In this document: positions 9,747 to 22,904 of the stretch, piece after piece | How the letters are laid out: the number at the start of each line of letters is the position of its first letter | Position numbering within the stretch: position 1 is the first letter of the stretch | Source of the DNA: Silene noctiflora | Taxonomy: Eukaryota; Streptophyta; Magnoliopsida; Caryophyllales; Caryophyllaceae | Assembly: GCA_009801015.1 (NCBI GenBank) | Contig: VHZZ01000428.1 | Span: forward strand, 44,007-82,585 | Direction of reading: 5' to 3' | Length of the DNA: 38,579 nt | Translations under genes and position numbers: made by a program | Notes under the pieces: model-generated | Databases searched by the model: none | What the model was told of the DNA's origin: nothing | Seen by the model: only the letters and a program-made list of their open reading frames with translations

Positions 9747-11217
9747 TTGTGTTTCCATTTAGTGCCGAGTACGAGTCCACAAGGACCATAATGACAGATG
9801 TGGATTTCATGACATATGATATGATAAAACCGACTTTGGCATTGATTTTATCCTAAAACATGAATATGATACGTACAGAATTCATTAAAAAAATTAGAAA
9901 GTTTAAGTAGCTTTCATACATTTGGGACCAGCTCTTGCTTAAGTGCTTAGAACAATTGGAAGAGTAATACCTACTAAAGACGACATTAACCAACCACTCA
10001 TGGAATTTAAGTGCCCATGAAATGTAATTAAGCAACCACCGTCCACCGACCAGCCTGTATATAAGTTCAACGGACTCTACAACAACATTACCCCAGTATC
10101 TCAGAATCGAAAGCTCAAATGGTGATATACTGTAGACCTTTACAATAAAAGGAGCGAAATAACTAGTTTTAATCTGTGGAAGTAGTACAAGACGATAAAA
10201 TCTCTAAATTATACGGAGTAGTGCTAAAATAATCTAATACCAGCAAATTAGTACAACTTGAGATAATTTGGTTGATTCATCAGGGTCTGGAGGCCAATTA
10301 AGCTATCCACAATCAAAAACCGCAATAACTGCTGCCAGAAATCTGTTTATCTGACCATTTATTTGTCGATGAGGAAGAAGTAGGGATACTTGGTATGATG
10401 CTGCAGTCTAGCTAATATACCAAGACCTGCTGAATACATCAGTTGATTCAATATCATCATCATATCTGAATCGAAGTATGTAAAACAAAAAATAGCGGGC
10501 ATAATTTGGGCGGGATGTCAAGCCAGCAGAGACAATATCACCGGGGGAACTTAGCGACAAACTCGGGGTCCTTGGATTTAGGAAAAGTATCATATTTCAG
10601 TAAGAATGACGATTACGGCATTTTGATCTTGGTGTTAAATTTCAGGAAAATCAATGATTCTGTTCTTTTTTCTCGATTAAATAAAAGAAAAAATTATACT
10701 CCGTAATTGAAAGTTGAAAGCTCTCTTCAACAAAACAATTTAGTCAAATGGATGAAGAGCTGCAAACTGGGTCTAAGCCTGTTTACTTTTAAGAATGAAG
10801 ACTTTTTCATTTTGCTCTTGACACTTAAAAATCACTCAGGAGTAATGACGGCTCACTCATGAGTAATGACGGCTTGATCTCCGCCTATGTGTCATAAATG
10901 CAGTCCATACCGCATTGAAAAGTGGTTGCGGTTCAAAAACTATACTATGATTTTGCTCTTTCTGATTTAGGACTAGTAAACTCTTGGCAGCTGCTTGCTT
11001 AGTAAGTCAAAAGGCCTATTTAAGCTTTCGGTAGCCAATCAGCATCAAATACTAGTAACTTAAAAAATGTGACTGATTTTAACAAAATTCAGATATACTA
11101 GTGCGACCAAAAGCTTGAAACATACAATATGGAGTGACAAACTTGGATGTCTTACCTGATAGCCTTTTTTACACAAGTAAGCAACCCGACCTCAAAAGCA
11201 ACTGGTCAATCAGTGTC
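9747..11217. other. Intergenic region downstream of the M3 peptidase gene
   Basis: No gene recognised. The part next to 11217 should hold the 3' UTR of the minus-strand peptidase. A short direct duplication, 'actca(g/t)gagtaatgacggct', occurs at about 10833-10873. Small reading frames lack coding character. Confidence 0.45.
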
Positions 11218-14200
11218 TCAGACACTTGATAGAGCTATGTTATCTACAAAAGCTTGAACTGACGGTTCTCTCCCGAGAAAGTTTGTCAAACATTCCAGTG
11301 GGTCCTTAGCTCCCCCTGGAGCCAATACCTGAAGAGAAGAAGAATAAGTTCAACTATAATATACCCAAACTTCTTGGGTTCACTAAATTAGATGTCTTCC
11401 CACATATTAACAGAATTACACCGGCAATCATCTCTAGTATGAAACTATGAATGGGCTTTTAAGTCTCTTAGTGCCGAGTACGATGAATGATTGCGATTTT
11501 AGAGTTAGAAAGATGATTTCGGACATTATGGTGGAGATATCTTTCTTTTCTTATAGGTCAGCAGAAGCAGAAACAGAGACCTCAGGTTGGCTATTATAAT
11601 TGTTTTCCCCTAAAAGTAGGGTCAGCTAAATTGTAGTAAAACCATAAGCAGGTGGCTAAATGTACGAATAGACAATAATAACCTTGTAGACTCGACACAA
11701 TAAAAATCAAGACGCCGAAGGACAATTGAATGGTACCTTGTTGCGAAACTGCATGCCAATATGATGATTGAGGATGCCATCATGAAACTTTGAAGCATAT
11801 AGATCAGCAGCAAAAACCTGTAAACAATAATTTCAGAAGTTGATCCTCGATTTTTTTGTACTCCGTAATATCACTTGAATACACTACATTTGCTTTTGGA
11901 CAAGAGTTTTATAAGATGAAAAATATGTGAGGGAACGTAGACAACTCAAATGAATAAAGTATTATATATGCATGAATAGAGGAGTCAAGGTAAACATATT
12001 AGACACCTTGCTCCAAATGCGACTGTAACAAGATGCTTCATAACCAACGGCTGAATGAGGAAAACATGAAGCTGGGTTGGTGCCTTCCAAAAACGGTAAT
12101 CCTAACATCACCTGCCCAAAAATTTATACAAAAAAAAAAAAAAAACGTTTCAAATAGAACTTCAAGTAGTGAATGCACCCTCAAAGGCCCAAATTTCCTT
12201 AATTTACCTTGGGATGCAGAAACTTGAAAACCTCGAGCAAGTCTACATTGTCAGCAGAATATATTATTTGATCAAAAAGACCTGAGAGGTAAAATGAGTA
12301 AGGATATCAGTATGCACGGTCACATCTTCTATCCCGACCATCATTATGGCGAAATCCTTCATCCAGACAGCCATTTTTAAAATACGCACAGCATAAAGAC
12401 TATTTCTTAAGATGCAAACAGCCAAGAATAGATTTTAGATTGGGCGATGGTTATAGATTTGTCGACAACTGTACCCAGGTTATGTTCACACTCGTATTAA
12501 ACTACTAGATTGAATTACAGCTGAGTACTTCAGAATTAACTGGGTATCGTAACAACATCAGCAATTCACTTTTACACAAATCCTCTTCCGCAAAAACCCA
12601 AAAAAAAAAGAAAAAAAATACCAAGTATCATGGTCACAACTCACAAGTCCTCAACTGACAGCATAAAGAATTATATACATGAGCTTTAACCAGGAAAGAC
12701 AGCACACTCATCATGGAAAAATAAGACCATGCACCACTTTGCGCATAGGAAGATGGCTTACAATAAAGAATTTCTTGCATCAATTTCAGAGCAGAAAATG
12801 AATGTCGACATCTCCTTATTGATGTACAGATATCGTCCTTGATCGGTCTTGTTATATCCTACAGAAATCAGAATAGAGCATACATGAGAAGGATAGCCAA
12901 GACTCAGCAGATCAGGTGATCAAGAACTCAACCATCCTAGAGGCCTGGAGTGGTTGATAGATACTTTACGGAATCAACTCCCATGTATCATCATCATTAC
13001 CGAGTTGACAAATGAAATACTTGAGAATAGAGCTATAAATCAAGAAATAGGATCTCACCTGATAATAGCCAGAGATTAGCTTCAGGATGCTGCTCTCATA
13101 GCACCTAACCAAAAGGTTGAAAGAGTAACCAAGTAAGCAACTAAGCATGGTATTTTTAAAAGAAAGAATGAGGATAGTGGAAAAGGCTCACCAATTCTCA
13201 AACATGTGTCCCGGAATCTCCAGTAAGTCAGGGTCGACGCGTAAGCCAGAGAATCGAGCAAGTGAAGAATGGTTGCATAAATGATGAGCCTGAATTACAC
13301 CATCAACCTTATGTTATTTACTGACAAGTTTCCCGTTCATTTTAGGATATATCTTACAAATTGACTGCTTAAGGAACTAAGTAGATAGCTTTCTTAAACA
13401 ATATTCATTAGTTTCTGTAGTGACAAGCATCTTATGCCATAATGTGATCAAAGAATAGGAATGATAGTAATGACTAATGACAGAGGGTAGCAATAAATAA
13501 GAAAGACCCTAACTTTCTATCGTCAAAAAATGTGGCAAAAGTCGTCTAGCCTATAAAATTTAGAAAAATAAGAGACAGAATATTAGCCTTTAGCTTTTGG
13601 ACTGTTAAATCCATTGTATTTAAACGTTAATCTTAGGAAGTAGGAATATCGCTGTCAATATTCATCAATTTGTAACTTAGGATTAGCAATGTAGTTCTTG
13701 TTCATGCATGTATAAATACCTCAGTACAATGAACAACCTTTCGGAATTCATCTTGCATATTCCCTCCTCTTCATTCTCATTCTTTGTTATTAAGACAGAA
13801 CTTTCAAAATCATTATTGGCTATCAGAAAGCAAACATTCCAAAAGAATTGCCAAAAAGAATATTGAATAGAAGACAAAAAACACTTGTACAGTCACCAGT
13901 CATCACCCAGGAGCTAAGCATGAATTCACTGCAGTCAATACAACTAGTATGAGAAAGAATTGAACATACCACATGGCCGAATTCATGGAAAAGGCTGACA
14001 ACTTCAGAGAATCTCAATACTACAGGAGAGTCAATATCTTCCTTCACGAGCTGGGTCATCAGTAGAACTACCGGAACCTGGCATTATATAATGTTGAGCA
14101 ACAATCAATAAATGTAGATTTCAGTAACAAACAACACGTACAAAATTCTTGTGCTCACCTGTCTGGCACCATTGGACGACAATGAGCCATTCTGAAGAGG

Positions 14201-17200
14201 TAATACGCATGTTTGACTATATTTTTCTTCCCTGAATCAGACAGAATGTCGCAAATCAAGAAATTTTATAGCCAACTTTTCCACTGACAGAATTAAATGA
14301 AAAGAATGAGTAAGAGTTACCAAACCTAGAGTAAAGGTCTAGGTAGACATGGCCCATTAGTTCACCAGAGCTTAAATCAAAGACAGAAAACACACGTACA
14401 TCATCATGCCACACATCGGCACTCACAATTTCTTCAAATCTTAAGCCTGCACAAAGTAAAACATTGTGGTACCCATTAGATGCCCTTCATAAGGTTGTTG
14501 AATGTCAAGACTTTTTGTACAGACACGCAAACTTAAATGACAGCAATATATATAGGAAACTGGATCCTTACCAAAAAGATCTTGAACTATTTTGAAAATC
14601 CCTTGCAGTACCAAACTGAGTGGAAAGTACTCCTTAAGCGCTCCAAAGTCCACACTAAAGTTTTCTTCTTCATACTTCTTTACATAATAAAGCAGGTCCT
14701 CGATTCCAAAAGGAGAGCTCTCTTCCTCTTTCATCTGAATTTTTTTAAGAAAGATTAGCATATGACTACAAAAGATCGAAAAGTAGGAAAAAATACAAGA
14801 AAATTTGGTTCTTAATTGATGAAATGATGAATACAGGATACTGACAGAACCGTACTCACTTTTAAATTCTTTAATGTTTCAAGTTCTTTGGTAGCTAACT
14901 CAGATAAACTCATTGATAGATCTTCTAAGAATTCAAAGACCTGTGAAAAGAACAAACAGCTTACTGAAAGTACATCTTTGTAAACGGGGAAAGAAATAAC
15001 AAAATTAATATCCTACAGCGATGAGGATGAGAAGTATTTCTCTTTCTATGTTGGGATATTCATTAGGATATTTCGAGCTACTACTAGAATACATAATACA
15101 GACAAAATTTGTCAGTACGCTGTATTCTAATAACAGCTTGAAGCTTAACTTCCTAATCCAATGGATACATAGTACTAATCCAATGGATGCATAGTACAGA
15201 CAAAATTTAACTGTACTCAAGATATCTTCAGACCTTTGATGAAGTCTTTGCCATTCTAGAACAAACAACATATTCTGCATAATTATCATAGCCAAGCAAC
15301 CGAGCAAATTTATGACGAAGCAGAACCTGAAAAACATGAACTTGTCAATAATTAGAGTGTAACGATACCGATGGACCTTCAAGACCATTATAAATGATTC
15401 TCCATTGTTCCTCACCAAATTTTCCAACAAGGGCACGTTAACATCTTTACACCTTTGCCCATATGCCACAGCTACTTTCCTCCGAGTTGCTCCAACCTAT
15501 GCAAGGTTGGGAGAAAGACAAGGCAATATGAATCTGAAGATGAGAACTTATGAATAACAAAACACTTCTAGACACTATAACTCAACCTTCATAGGAAGAT
15601 AAAAAGGTATTTCATAAGTTTTTGCTCGTACAGATGACAATATAACATCTTAGGTCGGAAGAAGTTCTATGGATTGTGAGAAGTGAGATGCTTCATGCTT
15701 GTTGACTAAGGAGAGCCTGATTTATAAAATCAGGTAGTCAAAGCATACAAGAACAAGGGGCTTAGCATATACAAGGGGTTTTTATCAGGATATAGCGCAT
15801 TTCTCTTTCTAAAGGACTTTTATCAAGCTACTAAGTATTCACCTTGCAGTAAAATCAAGAAATACAACTATATGCCAATCATTTCGAAAAGAAGCAATTG
15901 GCAAATATTACTTTATAATGCATAAACAAGATTAGCTTCATTCTTTTATACCTAGTTTTGATCCTTTAAAAAGTGGAAATACTTAATAACAAAAACCCAA
16001 CACTCGATATTAAATTAAAGAAATCAAAACATACTTTGCAGAGCTCAAGTACTGGCAAAACATGATTACTTTTCAAATTAATCTTCACTTTATCATTGTT
16101 AGCTCGATCTAAGATCTGCAAAATAAAACTTAAGCACATTCAGCAGGCAAACAATTACCAGCAAGAGTATTGAAACTTCATGAGAAAAATCCATCAACAG
16201 CAATATTAAACCAGTGCACAATGACTCTCAGCAATGCAAGGGGTGTTGAATGTACCCAGCTAACAATAATGACACAAAAAGGCAGTTTCTGAATAAGCAA
16301 TGATGAAAATTGCATCAAAATGATTGTCATTTCACGGTAAAAGGAAGCACAAACCCTTCAAGGAAGGAATTTTTATTCCATTTTAATCTAAAACCAAAGA
16401 GTCTCTGGTTTCATAAGAAGTTTCCTCTAATGATGTAAATCTACCAATCTAACCATCTAAGTATGAATAACAGGAATGGCTGAAGTGTAGCTATTATCCT
16501 CTGCATGGAAACCCCCACCTCTATACACACAATAATCATGTCAATTTCCAAGTTACCGTGAATATTTTTTTCTGCAAACTTGAGATCAGGAGAAGTAACA
16601 ACTAAGAAAAACAAGGGTGTGAACAATGGCCCCATCCCCCAAGGTAAGGGTCTAATATTATCTGCTCTAAACCTAAGCATATCTGCATATGCATCCAGAA
16701 AATCTATCTATCCAAGTACTGCTTGGCATTCCTAGTGCTGAATACATGGCCATTAAATAACATTTGAAACCTTTAAGACGACTAATACCACAACAACCAA
16801 CCATCCATATAATAACAAAGTTACTCAGTGCCTCAAAAGCACCTGTCTGAGTGGCTGTGACTGATACCCTTGTGTTAGAATCTACAGACTTTTCCAGATG
16901 ACCCATAACAGAACGAAAAATTTAGTCTAAATTTGCATGGAACCATGAGTCAACTTGTAAATCACAATTCAACTAGCTGTAATCCGAAGGCAAAGAATAA
17001 TGAGTATATGGCTCCATTTGAAATGGAAAATACAACTATAATGGTAATTTTTGCAGTATGACAAAATAAAAACTCAAATAATTCATCATCAGGATGTATC
17101 ATCTTTGGCTGACATCAATTTATTGGGATTTCAGAAAAACAAATTCTGGACAAATTACCTTAAGGAGTTCGTTTGGCAAACCTTCTAGCTCTGTCTCTGT

Positions 17201-20018
17201 GAAAAGAAGGAAAGTATTATCGTCGTTCAAATTGTGGATGTACTGCATGCTTAAATCATCTATCAGAGATTGCAAGCGTTGAACTTCGTCTTTTTTTGTT
17301 GAAGAGAGGTTTAAGCCATTTCGTTCAAAATCTCTAACCTGTCACTAAGAAATGATTCATAAATATTCACCAGTGGAAAACAAGCTATTACGACATGCAA
17401 TGAAAACATGTAATGGACAAAAATAAGTACCACAGTACTGCGATGGTGATCTCCTGTTCTTCTACCTCCTAATCTCTATACCCTGCTCTGATTTATACAG
17501 CAACAATTTCTTTTCCTATGATGTGTTATGCAGTGAAACTAAAAAATATGATAGACAGAATACAGGTCCCAGGGAAAGGTCAATTATTTTGTCATACAGC
17601 ATACATCTTTTCCCCTTACAAAGGATCTCCAAGTCTAATGGTAGTAAGTAACCATATATCCAAGCATGCAACCATCAACCACCCTTACCTACGATAATAA
17701 AACAAAAAAAAAAAAGACTTAAGACATACCAGAGAATGAGCATATGATTTGGCTTCGGCATTTATCCATTCCCCTCTAGTTGTGAATGCTTTCAAAATAC
17801 GGTACACATCCTCACGCTTTCTAGAAAGTTAACAAAGGATTATTAGATATGCCAAATTGCCAATAGATATATGAACTTGAAACACATTATATGTAATATG
17901 ATGGTTAAAGCATCAAGGGATTGTCATAGCCATTATCACTGAAAATAAAATCTTACACTGCACAGAACTGCAAAAGTTGTGGTTTCAAAATTATATTAAA
18001 CCTGTCCCTTTTCTTCATATAAAAAAACTAGGCATTGAACATTTGAAAACTATGCTTTATCGACCGGCCAAGTGAATAAGCTTTTTCTGGGGAAGAAAGA
18101 CAGCCATCAAGAACTCAACAGCTCATGCCATAGTAAGAAGTAAGAACATCATTCTAAGGAAGGTTAAGATGATTCCAGAAAAGGTGTAAATTCTAAGGAA
18201 GGTTAAGATGATTCCAGGTAAGCGTAAATTGCCAATACATTACCAAGAACTTTTTAGTTTTCACCTCTAGCAATCATGTGCACACTAAGACTAGACCACA
18301 GTACACGAAGAATTTCTGAATATAACATTAAGTTTCTAGTTTTAGCCTCTTGGCTACCACTAACATATCATGCTGCATACTCAACATCTAGTACCCTACT
18401 AAACGTTTTTCTTCATAGTTCTTAACTATCTCAAAACAATTTTTCACCTCAAATGTGTGGAAAAGGGAAATGAGGCAATACAACATAATATAAAGGTAAA
18501 ACCTGCAAGATGTGACATGTGTATTTATCCGCTGCTCTGCTTCAGCACTAGCTTTGCGCACATCCCCAGATGTTGACACTAACCTTGGGAAAACACAAGA
18601 CTGGATCAATGGAAATTGACGGGCCTCTAGATCTGCCAACGCCATAATATCACGATACCTAACCTAGATATGAACAAAGAACGTAGTAATATATTATTTG
18701 AGCAGTAAACATTTCAACTAATCTACTTTGTCATATTATAAACGCAATTGTCTGAAATTTGGAATGACAAGCATCAGCTCTACGTAGCCAGCATGGTCAC
18801 ATTGATAAATGTCCAAAAATGACATGTTTGGTCCCTTTCATAGTTATCGCAGGCTTGTGACAAAATATGGAATGTTTGAGCATTCACACTCATTTCATAC
18901 AAATAAGGAATCCTGGATTGAAACAGTTAGCGTACCTTAACACACTGCTATGTGCTATCTAGGGTTCTACTATACATTTCAGTTACCTAGCCAATTAATG
19001 ATAGTTCGGTACTATTGCCAACAAGAGATATTGTCAGAAACATAAGCTTAAAGTATCGTATAACATTAACATACACATCTCAAACAAAGTTCTTACACAA
19101 TAAACCCCTCGGTGCCTAGCAAAATCACCTTGACAGTAATATTCATCATCAGCCTCACATAAAAACACATCATCATACTTTCATGCGTTTCAAGATTACA
19201 CATTTTAAACTATAAGAGGCAAGATTTCCTCAACCACGCTGCAACATTATGCTCCTGGTGGCTTGTTCGAATTTAAATTCAAATTTTAACATACTAAACT
19301 AATATGAGCCACGGTATAATGCATTATGGACCTCAAAGCAATTACAGACATCACAATGACAGTTAAGCGTAAGATACTCGGTACATAAATTCGCAGAACT
19401 AAAATCCTACCAAAAGAAATCAGCTTAAATCACCTTATCAGCTGGCACTGAGGAAAAAGCATCATGAACCTCCTTCGATTCTCTAACAATCTGGTCTGCT
19501 AATTTCCGAATCTCCGAGGCCGACAAATTAACCCTAACTTCAGACCCGACGAGCTCTACAACGAACAAAAATCATCCGAAAGCCGGAAAATCAATAAAAC
19601 ATCCACATTTCCACACAAACATACATTTCCACACAGTTGAATTCAGTGAACAATCATCAAATCGACTAGTACGAACAAAATTCAACCGAAAACAAGAAAA
19701 TCAATCGCACATTAACAATTTCGCCTACTAACTATCTATAGCACAATATTACTTAACACAATTCAATAAACAGTAAACAAAAGGACAAACTAAGCGATAA
19801 TTTAATAGAACTTGATTAAAAACAGCTAAACCTTTCAATTTCCGGCGTCGTCTCCGAGAATTAAAGGCGACGAAAGCGAAGCTAAGAGCGACAGCAAGAA
19901 TGGCGGCAGTTCCGGTGACAGCGATGACTTTCCTCCCTTTACTTCCGCCATTTTTAACACTTCCTCGAGAAGCTTCGTCCCTTCGATAATGGCGGTCGTC
20001 GTCTTCTTCTCCTCTCAT
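11218..20018 (-). CDS. M3-family metallopeptidase (thimet oligopeptidase-like), membrane-anchored
   Basis: A zinc oligopeptidase of family M3 that cleaves short peptides, closest to Arabidopsis At1g67690. Exons on the minus strand: 20018-19832, 19555-19434, 18663-18503, 17820-17730, 17338-17159, 16115-16035, 15496-15416, 15326-15234, 14940-14860, 14734-14572, 14446-14326, 14231-14159, 14077-13970, 13289-13192, 13104-13059, 12858-12762, 12281-12208, 12111-12007, 11817-11737 and 11328-11218. They sum to 2154 nt: 717 aa plus TGA, all junctions GT/AG and in phase. A hydrophobic segment at about 31-52 between basic clusters (GRK and RRRRRK) predicts an N-terminal membrane anchor rather than a classic transit peptide. 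Zinc site: HEFGH (509-513) and Glu538 in DPDLLEIPG, the family's 29-residue spacing from His509. His638 and Tyr643 are kept, but the Tyr cluster reads GYEASCYSRIW. It ends LGREPSVQAFVDNIALSSV. Reading frames at 14441, 15005 and 13823 are single exons running into introns. Confidence 0.95.
18151..18228. repeat. 39-bp tandem duplication in an M3 peptidase intron
   Basis: 'attctaaggaaggttaagat' + 'gattccag' + about 11 bases occurs twice head to tail, starting at 18151 and 18190, in the intron between the third and fourth coding exons. The copies differ at only a few positions, so the duplication is young. Confidence 0.75.
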
Positions 20019-20183
20019 TTGCAGACCGTCGCTCTTTCACTCTCTAGAACACGTAAAACGTAACGCTTCCTTTCTCTCTCTAGAACAGTAGAAGTAACTT
20101 TGCAAGAGTAGAGTTAATTTTGTTTTGCTGAGCTTGAAATTGGGGAGGGGTGATTTTGGACACTGTACATTATTTTCAAAATA
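20019..20183 (-). promoter_or_regulatory. 5' flank of the M3 peptidase gene
   Basis: Holds the probable 5' UTR. It has pyrimidine-rich stretches on the plus strand and an imperfect direct repeat, 'ctctctagaaca', at about 20040 and 20077. No clear TATA box. A Stowaway MITE lies immediately upstream at 20184. Confidence 0.35.
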
Positions 20184-20360
20184 TTTCCTCCGTCTCATTA
20201 TCGTCATTTGTTTACGTATTTTATTTTGGATCTCAGCGTCAATTATTTACTTTTCTATTACACCAATTTGGTCTATTTATCATCTAATAATTGGCTCATT
20301 CTTTTTTCCTTAGTTTTTGTGTCAAAATTAAAGGTAAACAAATCCCGAGAACGTAGGGAG
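20184..20360. mobile_element. Stowaway-like MITE, 177 bp
   Basis: The left end 'tttcctccgtctcattat...' + 'atttgtttac' pairs with the reverse complement of the right end 'ctccctacgttctcgggatt' + 'tgtttacc'. It is flanked by TA at 20182-20183 and 20361-20362. 'TACTCCCTCCGTCC'-type ends with a TA duplication are the Stowaway (Tc1/mariner) signature. It lies within about 170 bases of the M3 peptidase start codon. Confidence 0.72.
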
Positions 20361-21335
20361 TAATGCATTAAAAAAATACTACGTAGTATACTGTAAATTA
20401 CTATTGTACTAGTAACATATAATCTCGACATATTTATTCCATATTAAATGTTCAATGCAGTCACTGATTTTATCAACCATGCAGAATATTTAAATGTTTA
20501 TCGATTTTTATTTTATTTTATGTTTTTTGTATAATAGATCTAGAAAATAAATGTTTGTATTTATTATGTTATATTCAAGCAAAAAATATAGTTCAATTAT
20601 AATTTTTTGTCATTTATTATTTTGTATGTAGTATGTATGTATTGATGGCAAAAGTTGTTTTAAGGAAATTAAATCAACATGAAACTCATGTTCTTTTGGT
20701 GGGGGGCCACCTTCTAAATTTTACAATTTTTTTTCCTCAAAATCAAGAGCCAATAGAAATTCATCAGATGACTTCGCTTTTATACTATGTAGATTAATAT
20801 CGGTACAAAATAGGTAAATATATCACTAAATTAATTAACATATAAAGTTAATTATTATTGCTCCAGTTACTATTGCAAAAACCGAAGAAAGTTATGAGAC
20901 TTATGACCATCAATAACATTAAGAGAAGAACTCGAGATTATATATAATATATAATGCTCAATTACTTAAACTAAATATCAATTCGAGTCAGCTATAATCA
21001 ACATTCATGTCAATTCAAATTCGAATCAAACTCGATACTTAAGTTTGATTTTGATTCAGGTACGAGTTGGGTCAATTTTAACAGGTCTTTACATTTGAGA
21101 AAATGGTTACAATATGATTCGGGTTTAGAATGGGTCCATTAATTATTTTAATAGTGCTAAGTTGGCCCATGTCATAGGCCCAAGTCATGTTATAGTTGTA
21201 CCTATCGGTCTACAGTGAGGTCACTCACCTAATTGATATGATACCATTTTTGTATAGCAAAATTGACGTGAAACCATTAGCCACCCATTTATTAGCTACC
21301 TTCTTATAGGTTATTTTACTGTTTGTAACTTTGTA
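20361..21335. other. AT-rich intergenic DNA
   Basis: No gene recognised. Around 21050-21190 there is a GGGTC-type dispersed repeat related to the one at 200-480. Confidence 0.45.
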
Positions 21336-21638
21336 TCTCCATGTCCCGGTTAATTATTTACGTTTTTCAGGTAGCGAAATTTTTTTCATATTGTTTTATA
21401 GTTATATTAGGTTTTATATTTATGAATTTTTGGGTAGTAAAAATCGATAATCCATGTCATAACTTTTATTATATCTTTTCTACTAGTTAGGTTCCCCTAC
21501 GTGTAATAAAAGTAATTATTATTGATTCTAGTTTGCAGATTGTTGTCTCCGTTTCTACATTTGCTTAGTGCATGAGTCGAGTTTTTGTTTAGTTTTTGTG
21601 ATAAAACCAAACGAACAAATTGTTCAGGACGGATTGCG
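21336..21638. mobile_element. Possible Stowaway-like MITE
   Basis: The left end 'tctccatgtcccggttaatt' + 'atttacg' and the reverse complement of the right end 'cgcaatccgtcctgaacaat' + 'ttgtt' resemble diverged Stowaway ends, with TA on both sides (21334-21335, 21639-21640). The match between the ends is weak. Confidence 0.4.
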
Positions 21639-21732
21639 TAGTATAGGACAGCCAAAAAATCCAGATAGTTTAACGTGTTACAAATGAAAAGAAAGTTGTA
21701 CTCCGTGATGAATAATCTGAACTCATGTAATA

Positions 21733-21900
21733 TTTCTTCTGTCCCGATCATTTGTTTGCCTATTATACTTTGGAGTGTGTCAGATCAATTTGTTTACCTT
21801 TTATTATGGAAATTTTTTAAATGAACAATTTGATCTTTCACACTCAATTTAGTTCACTTATCATTAAATTTACAATTGTGTAAGAAAACCCCCAAAAAAG
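21733..21900. mobile_element. Stowaway-like MITE fragment
   Basis: 'tttcttctgtcccgatcatt' + 'tgtttgcc' after TA at 21731-21732 is a typical left end, but no matching right end is seen before the next element at 21925. Probably truncated. Confidence 0.38.
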
Positions 21901-21924
21901 TCTGAAAATTTTAACTTAAATTTC

Positions 21925-22375
21925 AGGGAAAATGCACGTTGTATCCTTTAAGTTTGACACTTTTCCCGAAATACTCAATTTTTTGTTATGGAAAACTTTA
22001 AGAGCTCATAACTCGTGTTTACGAGTTCAAAATATTATGATTTTTTTTTTCAAATTGATCATCTTTCACAATACTACGAGTTGAAAAAAAAAATTGTCGA
22101 CTTCCGAGCTCGTGACCAAGAGATATGGTCACTCAAAGTTTGTTCGGTCAAAAAAACTTTGACATACAAAAACTCCTAGCAATGGGATCCAAATATCACA
22201 ATTTTTTTTTTCAAATCGTAATTCTAAAAAAGATAATCGATTTGGAAAAAATAAATTGTCACTTTCTGAACTTGTAAACATAAGTTATGACCTCTTAAAA
22301 TTTTCCGAAACAAAAAATCGGGTATTTCAGGTAAATTGGCAAATTTCAAAGGTATCGCGTGTATTATCGGTAAAT
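21925..22375. mobile_element. Foldback element, copy 1 of 2
   Basis: The two ends are inverted copies: 'gggaaaatgcacgttgtatc' on the left, and 'ggtatcgcgtgtattatcgg' on the right when read forward. The arms continue with 'ataactcgtgtttacgagtt' and its inverted partner, then runs of T or A beside 'caaattgatcatctttc'. The centre has the palindromic 'gtcactcaaagtttgttcgg' + 'tcaaaaaaactttgac'. It is closely related to copy 2 at 22905-23337, 0.98 kb away in the same orientation. Confidence 0.72.
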
Positions 22376-22696
22376 TTTATAATTTTCATCTTTTAACAGG
22401 GACGAGTCTCCACCACTTTGAAATGGTTCCAACAATAATGTTTAGTGTAAAGTTCCATCAACATATATAACTTTATGAAGCACACAAATTGGAGGAAAGG
22501 AACATTTGGCACACAAATCTTGTTTTTCATAGCAAAGTCTATCCATACATGCTTATTCCTATCTACTCCATGGTCTCACACCCACAACAACCTGTCCAAA
22601 TGTACCAAGTATTTGACATCTCTAACCATTATACTATGGTGTTGTCACTATTTCTAGCTCTCAACATTGTGCTACATGGATTATAAACTTCACGAA
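22376..22696. other. Spacer between foldback elements
   Basis: No gene or repeat recognised. Two overlapping short reading frames at 22475-22686 have no protein-family character. Confidence 0.4.
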
Positions 22697-22850
22697 TTCC
22701 GTCTAAAGCTGAAGACGGATAGTATCTCTTTCATAAAATGTAAGTGAATAATGCAGGTGGGTGGGAAATAGATACCCTTAATTGCTCTCCCACTTGCATT
22801 TTCGTCCTCAGCAATGAATGGTAGTCGTCTACAATGAGACTGATTGTCTA
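22697..22850. mobile_element. Mutator-like MITE related to 9385-9475
   Basis: The left end 'attccgtctaaagctgaaga' + 'cggatagtatctc' and the right end 'atggtagtcgtctacaatga' are roughly inverted. The interior 'ctcccacttgcatt' also occurs at 9397-9410 ('ctcccacttgctttatt'). A target duplication was not identified. Confidence 0.5.
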
Positions 22851-22904
22851 AAGTTATAGGAGATGTTTTAGCTTAGTGTATAAAGCGGAGATACTTAAAT
22901 ATTA

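Noticed and set aside
15005..15469. 154-aa minus-strand frame as a separate gene
   Set aside because: It is one M3 peptidase exon (15416-15496) extended into introns; beyond the exon border the sequence loses family similarity.
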